DNA from: Streptomyces sp. SN-593
GTDB lineage: Bacteria; Actinomycetota; Actinomycetes; Streptomycetales; Streptomycetaceae
Reading direction: 5' to 3'
Length of the DNA stretch: 64,000 nt
Assembly: GCF_016756395.1 (NCBI RefSeq)
Contig: NZ_AP018365.1
Span: forward strand, 6,141,001-6,205,000
How positions within the stretch are numbered: the stretch's first letter is position 1; each line of letters starts with the position of its first letter. The notes under the pieces were generated by a model. The model did not search any database and had not been told where the DNA came from. It saw nothing but the letters and a program-made list of their open reading frames with translations. A program made the position numbers and the translations under genes. Shown piece after piece: positions 7,803 to 15,547 of this stretch.

Positions 7803-8153
7803 ATGAGCCGGGGTCGGCTCCATGCGTCAGGAACGCGCCCGCCTCTTGTGGACCGTCGCAAGCTCCGGTCTGGCCACGGTGGAAGCCACCTTGGAACTCG
7901 CTTCCACCACGCCCTCACTGGCGACCCCACATGCCTGCAGGCAGCGAACGCCCGGCTGCGCCAGTTGACGTCCGGCGGCGACTACGCCAACCCCACCGGC
8001 ATCACCCACTTCATCGCTGACCTACCGCTGCCCGAGCAGCACGCCTCCCCGGCCAGGTGGCTGGGGGCAGGCGGACCACAGACACGCTGGCGCGGCCTGG
8101 TCAGGCACGCGAGAGCCGAGCACCCGCAGCAGGCCGGCTGCCTCACCGTATGA
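7803..8153 (+). pseudogene. Possible decayed or hypothetical gene, 116 codons
   Basis: The 529 bases between the reductase and the toxin gene hold no clear gene. This frame has the strong G/C third-base bias of real genes only in its second half (NARLRQLTSGGDYANPTGI, then THFIADLPLPEQHASP), while the first half is weak. In the overlapping frame from 7824 the opposite is seen (MRQERARLLWTVASSGLATV, stop near 7970). The pattern suggests one gene split by a frameshift. No family was recognised and no good ribosome-binding site precedes either start. Confidence 0.3.
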
Positions 8154-8195
8154 CGGCAGATGCCCCCTGAGCCCTACCGCAGGATGCGTGCCCGC

Positions 8196-8585
8196 TCAGG
8201 GGGTGAGGTCCAGGACACGGACGGGATGCGCCGTCCAGGCCCCGGGGACCGCGGTCGCCACCACTGCCCCGGCGGGGCGTTCCGGGGTGGGCTGCGCGGC
8301 GTGCAGGGTGTGGGCCACAGCCCAGGTGTCGTGGCGGGCGACGGACAGCGCCGCGATCAGGTCCAGGTCCAGCACCGTGATGCCGGGCAGGGACACGATG
8401 TGCTCGCCGGTTCCCGGGCGGGCACGGTCGGCTTCGACCAGCGCGCAGGCGGTGGCGTACAGGTACCAGCCCGGCTCCGCGTGCGCCCGGTGGATCAGCC
8501 GGGAAGCCAGGAGGTTGCCCCGGCCGGCCGCTGCCATCGCCGTGTCGTCCAGGATGACGTGCACCGCCTCGTGAGGATCGGTCAC
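8196..8585 (-). CDS. PIN-like toxin of a VapBC-type toxin-antitoxin pair
   Basis: A 129-residue protein starting with GTG that overlaps the stop of the antitoxin gene by 4 bases (GTGA), the classical arrangement for a toxin-antitoxin operon. An acidic start (HVILDDTAM, Asp13-Asp14), a mid-protein Glu (ACALVEADRA) and a helical C-terminal half resemble PIN-domain RNases, although the later acidic residues are weak. PIN toxins cut tRNA or rRNA and stop translation. The product is inferred chiefly from operon shape and the small ribbon-helix-helix partner. A non-toxic PIN-like protein is the alternative. Confidence 0.6.
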   Translation of the reverse strand: MTDPHEAVHVILDDTAMAAAGRGNLLASRLIHRAHAEPGWYLYATACALVEADRARPGTGEHIVSLPGITVLDLDLIAALSVARHDTWAVAHTLHAAQPTPERPAGAVVATAVPGAWTAHPVRVLDLTP

Positions 8586-8839
8586 CGGGCGGCCGCCTGC
8601 CGCAGACGCGCATCCAGTTCCGCGTCTAGGTCCCTCTGCTCCGCCGCGCCCGGGGCGTACCCGCTCCAGTCCTTCAGCACCGCGCGGGCCTGTTCAGCCT
8701 GCTTTGCACGCTCTTCGGGCGTAAGCACGGCTTCTGCCAGCCGGGCCAGGTACGCCCGCAGCGACATTCCCTCCGCCGCCGCCACCGCAGCAAGACGGTC
8801 CCGGGCTTCTTCCGGGATGCGGACATTCGCATCGGCCAT
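8582..8839 (-). CDS. Antitoxin, ribbon-helix-helix VapB-like
   Basis: An 85-residue protein whose N-terminal half (NVRIPEEARDRLAAVAAAEG, then MSLRAYLARLAEA) fits the ribbon-helix-helix DNA-binding fold, while the charged C-terminal half (RAVLKDWSGYAPGAAEQRDL) would wrap the toxin. It starts at ATG with GGAAGGGAG before it, and its stop overlaps the toxin start by 4 bases. Such antitoxins neutralise their partner and repress their own promoter as a complex. A perfect 16-bp palindrome 32-47 bases upstream of the start is the likely binding site. Confidence 0.7.
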   Translation of the reverse strand: MADANVRIPEEARDRLAAVAAAEGMSLRAYLARLAEAVLTPEERAKQAEQARAVLKDWSGYAPGAAEQRDLDAELDARLRQAAAR

Positions 8840-8870
8840 GATCGTGCTCCCTTCCTATCTGATGAAGGAT

Positions 8871-8886
8871 ACGGGTACGTACCCGT
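8871..8886. promoter_or_regulatory. Perfect 16-bp palindrome, candidate antitoxin operator
   Basis: ACGGGTAC-GTACCCGT is a perfect palindrome 32 bases upstream of the antitoxin start codon. Ribbon-helix-helix antitoxins bind such short palindromes over the promoter, so this is the expected autoregulatory site of the toxin-antitoxin operon. Confidence 0.7.
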
Positions 8887-9151
8887 GGTGGTGCCGGTCG
8901 CGTTGGACTTGCGGCAGTCGACGCTCCCGCGGTCGCACCGGGCGGGCACTTCCAGTCGCGCTGGACCCTGCAGCCGGTGCAGTGCCTTCGGTTCTACGCA
9001 GAGGGTCCAGATCACCGGGCAGGGCGACCGGAAGGCGTCCTTCTTCGGTGAAGCCGTGGATCCCATGCGGGGTGCGTCGAACTCCTCCCAGTCGCAACGG
9101 GCAGAAGACCTTGTGAGAGGCAACTGCCGCGATGATCCGCCGGACGGGCCC
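8887..9151. other. Spacer without recognisable gene
   Basis: Apart from the upstream side of the toxin-antitoxin promoter I recognise nothing here. The reading frames on both strands lack consistent third-base bias and match no family I know. The stretch may be debris from the same decay that affected the ABC ATPase gene beside it. Confidence 0.3.
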
Positions 9152-9612
9152 TCAGGGCTGGTCCGGCACCGGCGCGGCGGCGATCAGCGCCCGGGTGTGC
9201 GGGTGGCGGGCGCTTCGGCGATCTGCCGTGCGGGGCCCTGTTCGACGATCCGGCCCACGGACAGGACCACGATGTGGTCGCTGAGATGAAACACCACGGA
9301 CAGGTCGTGGGAGATGGACAGGTAGCTGAGCCCGCGCTCCCGCTTCAGACGGGTGAGCAGGTCGGGACCTGGGCCCGCACCGACAGGTCCAGGGCGCTGA
9401 CCGCCTCGTCGCACGATGAACTCGGGGTCCGTGAAAGCGCGCGGGCGATGGCCAGGCGCTGCCGCTGGCCTCCGGAGAACGCCGCCGGGTGGCGGTCCAC
9501 CGCGCCGGCGGGCAGCCCGACGGACTCCAGCGAGCGGCGGAGCCGGTCGTCGATTCCGACGGTCGACTTGCCGGAGCCCGACTCGCCGACCTGTCCGACG
9601 GTTGACGAGCGA
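9152..9612 (-). pseudogene. Decayed oligopeptide-type ABC transporter ATPase (OppF/DppF-like)
   Basis: Pieces of an ABC ATPase are spread over several frames. Walker A (GESGSGKST, about 9561-9587), the signature FSGGQRQRLAIARA (about 9458), a D-loop stretch DEAVSALDLSVRAQV and the C-terminal LSYLSISHDLSVVFHLSD, then HIVVLSVGRIVEQGPA all belong to the peptide/nickel transporter ATPase family. Only about 27 codons separate Walker A from the signature, where about 90-100 are normal, so an internal segment is deleted; at least two frameshifts follow. The C-terminus appears to end as HPHTRALIAAAPVPDQP. No transporter partner genes remain nearby. It is a relic and should be inactive. Confidence 0.75.
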
Positions 9613-9686
9613 CCGGCCCCCCGGAAGAGGCGCCGATGTCCTCGGAGGCCGGGGGGAGCGGATGGCCTCTGCGGTGTTACCGGGTG

Positions 9687-10580
9687 TCAGGCGGCCCAGT
9701 TGCGCTTGATGAACGCGGCTGCGGAGTTCAGGGCCCGGTCGGCGTCGTCGAGCAGGGCGGCGAAGCCCTGGAAGACGTGCGGTACTTCCGGCCACACCTG
9801 GAGTTCGACCGGGACGTCGTGGTCGGCGGCCCGGGCGGCGAGCCGGATGGCGTCATCGAGCAGGATCTCGTGCGAGCCGACCTGGATGAGCAGCGGCGGC
9901 AGGTCGGTGAGGTCGGCGAAGATCGGGCTGGCCAGTGGTGTGGCGGCGTCGCGTTCCCCGAGGTAGTCGCGGGCCCGTGTGCGCAGGGCCGCGGGGGTGA
10001 GCGCGGGATCGAGGGCGGCCTTGCCGGTCGCGCTGGCGCCCGAGACGGTCAGATCGGCCCACGGCGAGAACACCGCGGCCGAGGAGGGCTGCGGCAGGTC
10101 GGCGTTCCTGAGTGCGGCGAGGGCCGCGACGACCAGGCCGCCGCCGGCGGACTCGCCCACGAACGCGATCCTCGTGCTGGGCACACCCTCGCCGAGCAGC
10201 GCGCGGTAGGCGGCCACGGCGTCGTCGAGGGCGGCGGGGAACGGGTGCTCTGGTGCGAGCCGGTAGTCGACCGAGATGGCCCGGGCCCCGACGCGCCGGG
10301 AGACGTCGGCGGCCAGACCGACCGAGTCGGCCGCCGACCCGAGGGCGTAGGCGCCGCCGTGGAAGTAGAGCACCACCACCGACGGGTCGAGCCCCGGGGT
10401 CTCGACGGTCTCGACGGGCACGCCGCCGAGTTCGCCCCGCTTGGCCGAGACGTCGTCGGGCAGGGGAACCGCGGAGATCATCTCCTGGAAGATCACACGT
10501 TGTTCGGCTATGTCGCCGCCGACATCGAGCGGGCCGTGGCGCAGGAGCTCCTCGAGGGCTTGGCGCTGTTGCTGGGTCAT
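9687..10580 (-). CDS. Alpha/beta hydrolase, HSL-type esterase
   Basis: A 297-residue cytoplasmic esterase of the hormone-sensitive-lipase group. The oxyanion-hole motif HGGAY is at 74-78, followed by DYRLAPEHPFPAAL, and the nucleophile elbow GESAG is at 142-146 with Ser144; a DD pair (EILLDDAI) and PHVFQGF supply the acid and His of the triad. Such enzymes cleave short-chain or bulky esters. I chose the ATG preceded by AAAGG over one 10 codons upstream. It is the only intact member of the 3' part of an operon that also includes a cupin gene and a decayed nitroreductase. The natural substrate is unknown. Confidence 0.88.
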   Translation of the reverse strand: MTQQQRQALEELLRHGPLDVGGDIAEQRVIFQEMISAVPLPDDVSAKRGELGGVPVETVETPGLDPSVVVLYFHGGAYALGSAADSVGLAADVSRRVGARAISVDYRLAPEHPFPAALDDAVAAYRALLGEGVPSTRIAFVGESAGGGLVVAALAALRNADLPQPSSAAVFSPWADLTVSGASATGKAALDPALTPAALRTRARDYLGERDAATPLASPIFADLTDLPPLLIQVGSHEILLDDAIRLAARAADHDVPVELQVWPEVPHVFQGFAALLDDADRALNSAAAFIKRNWAA

Positions 10581-10646
10581 GATCGCCTTTCGGGCACTTC
10601 TCTCGGGCACTTCGGTAACGGGCCGGCGGGCCGGGGTCCGGCCGGT

Positions 10647-10956
10647 TCAGGCTTGGTTCGCGGCGGGGCCGGGCCCCGTGGTGGGCGTCAGCGCGATGAC
10701 GGGGATGATCCGCTCGGTCCTGCGCTGGTAGTCGGCGAAGCCGGGGTAACGGCGCGCCTGTTCGGCGAAGGCGGCGTCGCGCTCCTGTCCCCGCAGCACT
10801 GCGGCGTGCACGTCACGGATCTCGGCGCCCACCTCGATCCGCGCCGATCGTGTGCAGCAGGAGCAGTGGCGCTCCGGCGAAACCTCCGCCGACCTGCCCG
10901 GAGTTGGCGCGGAATTCGGCGATGGTGCGTGCGTTGAACGAGGCCGCGTCGGTCAT
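10647..10956 (-). pseudogene. Deazaflavin (F420)-dependent nitroreductase-family gene with internal deletion
   Basis: The 5' end encodes MTDAASFNARTIAEFRANSG, then QVGGGFAGAPLLLLHTIGA, the N-terminus of the F420-dependent nitroreductase/quinone reductase (DDN) family. The frame then breaks, and after a one-frame shift continues with IEVGAEIRDVHAAVLRGQER, then AQARRYPGFADYQRRTERII, the family's C-terminus. Around 60 middle residues, including most of the cofactor pocket, are missing, and the first frame stops right after the joint. It is therefore a pseudogene. It sits between the cupin and esterase genes and was presumably part of their operon. Confidence 0.75.
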
Positions 10957-10996
10957 CACCGTCTCCGTTTCGGAGGTGTGGACGCCGTGGTCGAGG

Positions 10997-11452
10997 TCAT
11001 CGCGGCGGGCCCAGCACGATGTTGCCGTATGTGTCGGCGATGTCGGGGTTGGGTGTCACCTGGAAGCCGGGCGGGCGCGGGGTGGCCTTGTCCCGGCCGG
11101 TCTCGCGGAACATCCCCTCGATACCGGCCGGTGTGTTGATCATCAGCAGGTCGGCCCTCTCGGAGGTGATGCGGTATCCGTGCGGGATCTGCTTGGGCAG
11201 GAACACCACGCCGCCTTCGGCGAGTTCGTACTCCTGGTCGTCGCACCACACGAGGGCGGTGCCCTTGATCAGCAGGAAGATCTCGTCCTCGTGGAGGTGC
11301 TTGTGGTAGGGCGGCGCTTCGCCCTTGCCGACGTCGAAGCGTCCGACCATGAGCTGGCCGTCGGTGGCCCGGCCGTCCAGCAGCATCGCCAGCGTGCCGC
11401 CGTCGAGCCACTCGAGCTGCTGCTGCTGTTCGGGTTGTGCGATGTAGGCCAT
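10997..11452 (-). CDS. Cupin-domain protein
   Basis: A 151-residue single-cupin protein. The first cupin motif PPYHKHLHEDEIFLLIKGTA shows the metal-binding pattern of two His and a Glu, and a later PHGYRI the second-motif His, so a divalent metal is likely bound. The N-terminal IAQPEQQQQLEWLDGG is typical of small actinobacterial cupins related to quercetin dioxygenases. A GTG two codons upstream (11458) has AAGGGA 6 bases before it and is a possible alternative start. It is the first gene of the operon controlled by the palindrome at 11660-11677. The reaction is unknown; dioxygenase, isomerase or a mere binding role are all possible. Confidence 0.85.
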   Translation of the reverse strand: MAYIAQPEQQQQLEWLDGGTLAMLLDGRATDGQLMVGRFDVGKGEAPPYHKHLHEDEIFLLIKGTALVWCDDQEYELAEGGVVFLPKQIPHGYRITSERADLLMINTPAGIEGMFRETGRDKATPRPPGFQVTPNPDIADTYGNIVLGPPR

Positions 11453-11659
11453 GCTCACAGGGGTTCCCTTCATCCGCGGGGACGAGCGTGCCGTCGCGGC
11501 ACCGAGGGGCGCCGGCGACCGTGGTGACGGGGGGCGGTGTCGGCCTTCGTCCCGCGGGTCGGGTTCGGTGAACGCGAAAACGGGGCGGGGCGCGGCCTGC
11601 GATGGCGGGTCGGTCCATGGTGCTGCGTCGACGTCGACGATCTCGCTCACCCCGGTTAA

Positions 11660-11692
11660 GCGGACGATATCGTCCGCATCAGTGGCTGTCAA
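11660..11692 (-). promoter_or_regulatory. Promoter of the cupin operon with overlapping palindromic operator
   Basis: On the minus strand TTGACA (11692-11687) and TATCGT (11669-11664) are spaced by 17 bases, a near-ideal housekeeping promoter. The -10 box lies inside a perfect 18-bp palindrome GCGGACGAT-ATCGTCCGC (11660-11677). A dimeric repressor, most simply the divergent TetR protein, would shut the promoter by covering the -10 box. Confidence 0.75.
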
Positions 11693-11748
11693 TTATTCAA
11701 CTATTCACCAGGGGTCCCGGGCCGACCCTTCGTGTCATCATTGGCCCC

Positions 11749-12369
11749 GTGACCGAGCCACAGTCGAAGGCCGGCGTCCGGCACCGTGAGCTGCGGCGTG
11801 ACGCAGCGGACAACAGGGATCGGGTGCTGGCGGCCGCCGCTGCGGCGGTCCGCAGAGAGGGCGCGGCTGTGCCGATGGCGACCGTCGCGGCGGACGCGGG
11901 GGTGGGCGTGGGCACCGTCTACCGCCATTTCCCGTCGCGCGAGGCCCTGCTCGGAGCACTGATCCGCCGTTCCTTCCAACTCGTGCTGGACGCTGTGGAC
12001 AGGGCAGCCGAGACCGGTCAGCCGGGGATCGCGGCTGTGCGCACCTTTCTCGACCAGACCATCGAACAGGGGCCCGACCTCGTGCTCCCTCTGCACGGCG
12101 CTCCGAAGCCGATGGACGAGGAAACCGTCGCCATCCAGGCCGAGGTGCACCGCGCGCTCGGCTCGCTGCTGCACAGGGGTCGGCAGGACGGCACGATCCG
12201 GCGCGATGTGCGGACGGCGGACCTCGTGATCTTCGGCGCGCTGCTGGCACAGCAGCTCCCGCACGTCCCGGACTGGAAGCGGGCCGCGCGGCGTCTCGCG
12301 GACATCCACCTCGCCGGACTGGCGCCCACGACGCAGCCCCTGCGCGATTCCCCGGGCGCCACCGGCTGA
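11749..12369 (+). CDS. TetR/AcrR-family transcriptional regulator
   Basis: A 206-residue TetR-type regulator: helix-turn-helix VPMATVAADAGVGVGTVYRH, then FPSREALLGAL, and a C-terminal helical domain with WKRAARRLADIHLAGL of the type often annotated SBP-like TetR C-terminal. The GTG has no clear ribosome-binding site and an A/T-richer CATCAT shortly before it, so the message may be leaderless. It diverges from the cupin operon, whose promoter carries a perfect 18-bp palindrome, and is the likely repressor of that operon. The ligand is unknown. Confidence 0.9.
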   Translation: MTEPQSKAGVRHRELRRDAADNRDRVLAAAAAAVRREGAAVPMATVAADAGVGVGTVYRHFPSREALLGALIRRSFQLVLDAVDRAAETGQPGIAAVRTFLDQTIEQGPDLVLPLHGAPKPMDEETVAIQAEVHRALGSLLHRGRQDGTIRRDVRTADLVIFGALLAQQLPHVPDWKRAARRLADIHLAGLAPTTQPLRDSPGATG

Positions 12370-12435
12370 TCGACACGGCCGCCCGCACCGCGATCCTCGA
12401 TGTCATCGAGGGCCGGAGAGGGGCGCCCGCGGGAG

Positions 12436-13665
12436 TCAGGAGGTGACAGCGTCGTAGGCGACGAGAAGTTCGGCCGGACCGCGCAGGGTGGTGTTGGGCC
12501 GGTAGGGCGGCGGGTCGTCGAGCAGCCGCGGGTTGGTCAACCGGGTGGCGACGGCGGTGAGCGCGGCATGCGCCTCCATCCTGGCCAGCGCGGCGCCGAA
12601 GCAGTAGTGCACGCCGCCGCCGAAGGCCAGGTGCGCGTTGGCCGGACGCCCGGGTCGGAACGCGTGAGGGTCGGCGAAACGGCGAGGGTCGCGGTTGCCG
12701 GCTGCCAGGAGAAGCGTGACGTGCTCGCCGGCACGGATGGTGTGGCCGTCCACTGTGATGTCGGCGGTGGCCTGACGACTGGTCATCTGTACCGGCGGGT
12801 CGTATCGCAGGACTTCCTCGACCACGGCCGGGACCGACTCCGGGTCGGCGCGCAGCCCGGTGAGCACCTCAGGATTGCGCAGAAGCGCCAACGTCCCGTT
12901 GGCGACGAGGTTGACGGTGGTCTCATGGCCGGCGATCAGCAGCAGGCCGAGCGTGATGCCGAGTTCCACCTGAGTCATCCGGGTCCGGGGGTCGCCTTCG
13001 GTGAGCAGCGCGGAGATCAGATCCGGCCCGGGGCGTTCGGTGCGCTGCGCGATCATCGGCATCAGGTAGGCGCGCCACTCGCGCCGGGTCACCGTCAGCT
13101 CGGCGATCTCCTGCCGGGTCAGGGCCTCCTCGGGGTCCAGGGCTTTGGTCAGGCGAGTGGCGAAGGAGTGGAAGACCGGCTCGTCCGCCGGCGGTACGCC
13201 GAGCAGCTCGCAGATCACGCGGATCGGCAGGGGGTACGCCAGCTCGGCGACCACGTCCAGTCGGCCCGGAGCGTCGCCGAGCCGCTTGTCGAGCAGTTCG
13301 GTCACCAACGTCTCAATGTGCGGGCGCATGGCCATGACGCGCGGCGCGAACCGGTACATGGTCTGCCGGCGCAGCGTGTCGTGGTGTGGTGGGTCGCGGA
13401 ACAGGAACGGCCCGGTGACCGGCTTGCCGTCCGAGCCCAGGGGGACGTCGGCGGTGTCGATGCGCGGGTCCTCCGTGCTCATCCTCGGGTCGCGCAACAG
13501 CCGGCTGATCGCCTCATGGCTGCTGACCAGCCAGTTGTCAGCGTCGAGCCGCTGGATCGGCACCGTGCCCAGTTCGGCGAAGTACGGGTACGGATCATGC
13601 CGGTTGGCCTGGTCGAGGATCTCGCGGTAGGCGGTGGCGGCCGGGTAGGTCCTGGCGGTGGTCAC
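12436..13665 (-). CDS. Cytochrome P450 with its own redox partners
   Basis: A 409-residue P450. The I-helix AGHETT is at 245-250, ExxR as EEVLR at 283-287, and the haem loop FGGGVHYCFG at 348-357 with Cys355. It starts with GTG that overlaps the stop of the ferredoxin reductase gene by 4 bases, itself overlapping the ferredoxin gene, so the three are translationally coupled and form a complete class I electron chain NADH - FdR - ferredoxin - P450. HYCFGAALAR resembles CYP107-type proteins, many of which hydroxylate secondary metabolites, but the substrate cannot be read from the sequence. It converges with the TetR gene. Confidence 0.93.
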   Translation of the reverse strand: MTTARTYPAATAYREILDQANRHDPYPYFAELGTVPIQRLDADNWLVSSHEAISRLLRDPRMSTEDPRIDTADVPLGSDGKPVTGPFLFRDPPHHDTLRRQTMYRFAPRVMAMRPHIETLVTELLDKRLGDAPGRLDVVAELAYPLPIRVICELLGVPPADEPVFHSFATRLTKALDPEEALTRQEIAELTVTRREWRAYLMPMIAQRTERPGPDLISALLTEGDPRTRMTQVELGITLGLLLIAGHETTVNLVANGTLALLRNPEVLTGLRADPESVPAVVEEVLRYDPPVQMTSRQATADITVDGHTIRAGEHVTLLLAAGNRDPRRFADPHAFRPGRPANAHLAFGGGVHYCFGAALARMEAHAALTAVATRLTNPRLLDDPPPYRPNTTLRGPAELLVAYDAVTS

Positions 13666-15023
13666 GGTTGTCCTTCCCGGACGATGGCGGGCGCGGTGAG
13701 GGGGGAGGCGGCGGCCGGGCCGGCGGGTTCCGTTGCCGGGCGTGGGATTCCCGCTTCACCGGCGACTGGGCAGTCGGGGCCGTCCGCGGCGTTGACGGCA
13801 GGCGGGAACGGCGCCCGCTCGGTGATCATCGCGGCGTAGCCGTCCAGCACACGCGGGGAGTTCACCGCGACCGCGCCTATGGTCACTCCGGCGAGGCCGT
13901 AGGCGGCGACGAACGGGCCGTGCTCGAACGAGCCCTGGGTGAGCACCACTTGGTCGGCGATGCCGGGCATGCCCACGGCCTTGATGTTCATTCCGAACTG
14001 GTCGGACCAGAACGCCGGCAGGGCGTCGTTCTGGCGGACGTCGTCAGACATGATGTTGTGCGCGACGGTCTCGGCTTGGGCGAGGGCGTTCCCCCAGTGT
14101 TCGAAGGAAACCGGGTCGGCGTCGAAACCGGGGTGGCGCCACCGGGCCACGTCGCCGACCGCGTACACGCCGCCCACCACGATGCCATCGGCGCCCAGCG
14201 CGCGGCAGGCCGCGTCGCAGGACACCCCGCGCTCGTCCGCGACCAGGCCGCTGCCGCGCAGCCACCCTGTGGCGCGAACCGAGCCCATGGCCACCACCGC
14301 GACCCGTGCGTCCAGTAGTTCACCGTCGCACAGCCGGGCTCCGCGCAACCGGCCGGATCCGTCGTCCACCAGGCTGTGCACAGTCGTACGCAGCCGCAGG
14401 TCGACGCCGTGTGCCCGCTGCCGCTCGCCGATCACGGAGCCGACGAACCCTCCGAGTGCGCCGGCCAGCGGCGCGCTCCCGCGTTGGGTCACGGTGACGG
14501 ACAAGCCCATGTCACGGCCGCTCGACGCGACTTCGGAACCGGTGAACCCGCCGCCGATCACCAGCAACCTGGCGCCGGTCCCGGCCAATTCAGCCAGGTG
14601 GGCGCGCAGCCGGTCCGCGTCGTCGCGCCCACGGAGCACGTGTACACCATGCAGCGCGCCCTGGAACGGCTCCGGCCAGGGGCGGGCGGACGCACCCGTG
14701 GCGAGCACCACTCGGTCGAACCCGACAGCGCGGCCGTCGGCCAGCCGCACGTGCTTCGCTTCCAGATCCAGTCCGGTCGCGGGTACGCCCAGAAGCCATC
14801 GGGCGTGGAGGTCGCGGGTCCTGGGCAACAGCAGCCGGTCGGTGCCCAGCCAGCCGGACAGCACGCTCTTGGACAGGGGCGGCCGGTCGTAGGGCTCGTA
14901 CGGCTCATCGCCGATCAGAGTCAGCCGGCCGGCGAAGCCGGCCCGGCGCAACGCCTCCGCCGTACGCAGGCCCGCCAGCGACGCTCCCACGATGACGACG
15001 CGCTCGGCGCCGGACGCGCTCAC
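13662..15023 (-). CDS. NAD(P)H-dependent ferredoxin reductase for the P450
   Basis: A 453-residue FAD flavoprotein of the putidaredoxin-reductase type. The FAD Rossmann motif VGASLAG is at 12-18, the NAD(P)H motif VIGGGFTGSEVA at 155-166, and YAVGDVARW near residue 286 is the second FAD contact. The GTG start overlaps the ferredoxin stop (GTGA) and its own stop overlaps the P450 start, which fixes both ends. The last 40 or so residues are an Ala/Pro-rich tail not needed for the fold. It should pass electrons from NAD(P)H to the 75-residue ferredoxin encoded just upstream. Confidence 0.92.
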   Translation of the reverse strand: MSASGAERVVIVGASLAGLRTAEALRRAGFAGRLTLIGDEPYEPYDRPPLSKSVLSGWLGTDRLLLPRTRDLHARWLLGVPATGLDLEAKHVRLADGRAVGFDRVVLATGASARPWPEPFQGALHGVHVLRGRDDADRLRAHLAELAGTGARLLVIGGGFTGSEVASSGRDMGLSVTVTQRGSAPLAGALGGFVGSVIGERQRAHGVDLRLRTTVHSLVDDGSGRLRGARLCDGELLDARVAVVAMGSVRATGWLRGSGLVADERGVSCDAACRALGADGIVVGGVYAVGDVARWRHPGFDADPVSFEHWGNALAQAETVAHNIMSDDVRQNDALPAFWSDQFGMNIKAVGMPGIADQVVLTQGSFEHGPFVAAYGLAGVTIGAVAVNSPRVLDGYAAMITERAPFPPAVNAADGPDCPVAGEAGIPRPATEPAGPAAASPLTAPAIVREGQP

Positions 15024-15247
15024 CGGCACGTCACCTCCCGCAAGGGAGCCTCCTCCACGGGCGTGCCGAGAGTGATCGCCTGTACCGGGCAGGCCAGCGC
15101 GGCACGCCGCACGGCGGCGTCTGACGCGCCGTCCGGCACGTGGTCGTACTCGAGTGACTCCTCGCCCCGAAAACGAAACACGTCCGGCGCGGCGAACACG
15201 CACTGCCCGTAACTCTCGCAGCGATTCAGATCGACAAGTACATGCAC
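15020..15247 (-). CDS. Ferredoxin, [3Fe-4S] P450 type
   Basis: A 75-residue ferredoxin of the kind that serves Streptomyces P450s. Cys10 and Cys16 (RCESYGQC) and Cys53 (ACPVQAI) give the three-cysteine pattern; position 13 is Tyr where a fourth ligand would sit in 4Fe-4S proteins, so a [3Fe-4S] cluster is expected. GAGG lies 9 bases before the ATG. It heads the ferredoxin-reductase-P450 operon, so its promoter lies in the intergenic region with the nested hairpins. Confidence 0.93.
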   Translation of the reverse strand: MHVLVDLNRCESYGQCVFAAPDVFRFRGEESLEYDHVPDGASDAAVRRAALACPVQAITLGTPVEEAPLREVTCR

Positions 15248-15359
15248 GGCAACCTCGCATTCTTGACCTTCGCTCGGTGCGTAACCGAAGTGACGCCCGC
15301 ACCAGTGGGAAACCCGTCGGCCTCGTCGCCGACGACTCTACGGCCGATGCCGAACTGCC

Positions 15360-15460
15360 GTCGTGGACCCGGGGGTTGATCCCGGGTGGAGAGATTTCTC
15401 CACCCGGGACGAGGAGGGGGGATCCCGGGTGGAGAGTCCCTCAACCCAGGGGTCCACGAC
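15360..15460. repeat. Nested inverted repeat able to form alternative hairpins
   Basis: An outer pair of 20-base arms (15360-15379 and 15441-15460, 18 of 20 paired) encloses an inner hairpin with perfect 13-base arms TCCCGGGTGGAGA (15380-15392) and TCTCCACCCGGGA (15397-15409) around a GATT loop. The 16 bases at 15378-15393 recur exactly at 15421-15436, so the middle arm 15397-15409 can pair with either copy but not both. The structure lies in the 300-base gap between the ferredoxin gene (113 bases away) and the membrane-protein gene (87 bases away). It could be a transcript switch, a bidirectional terminator, a protein site or a small mobile repeat. No other gene is seen in the gap. Confidence 0.8.
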
Positions 15461-15547
15461 ATGTCTCCGCGGTCGACGTAACTTCATCTGCGGCAAGGGT
15501 TTTTCCCGAATTCGAATCTCGGCAGCGAATCACAAAGGCGAAAGGAC

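Noticed and set aside
9152..9612. Functional ABC ATPase gene
   Set aside because: Frame changes at least twice and the segment between Walker A and the signature is too short for a working nucleotide-binding domain.
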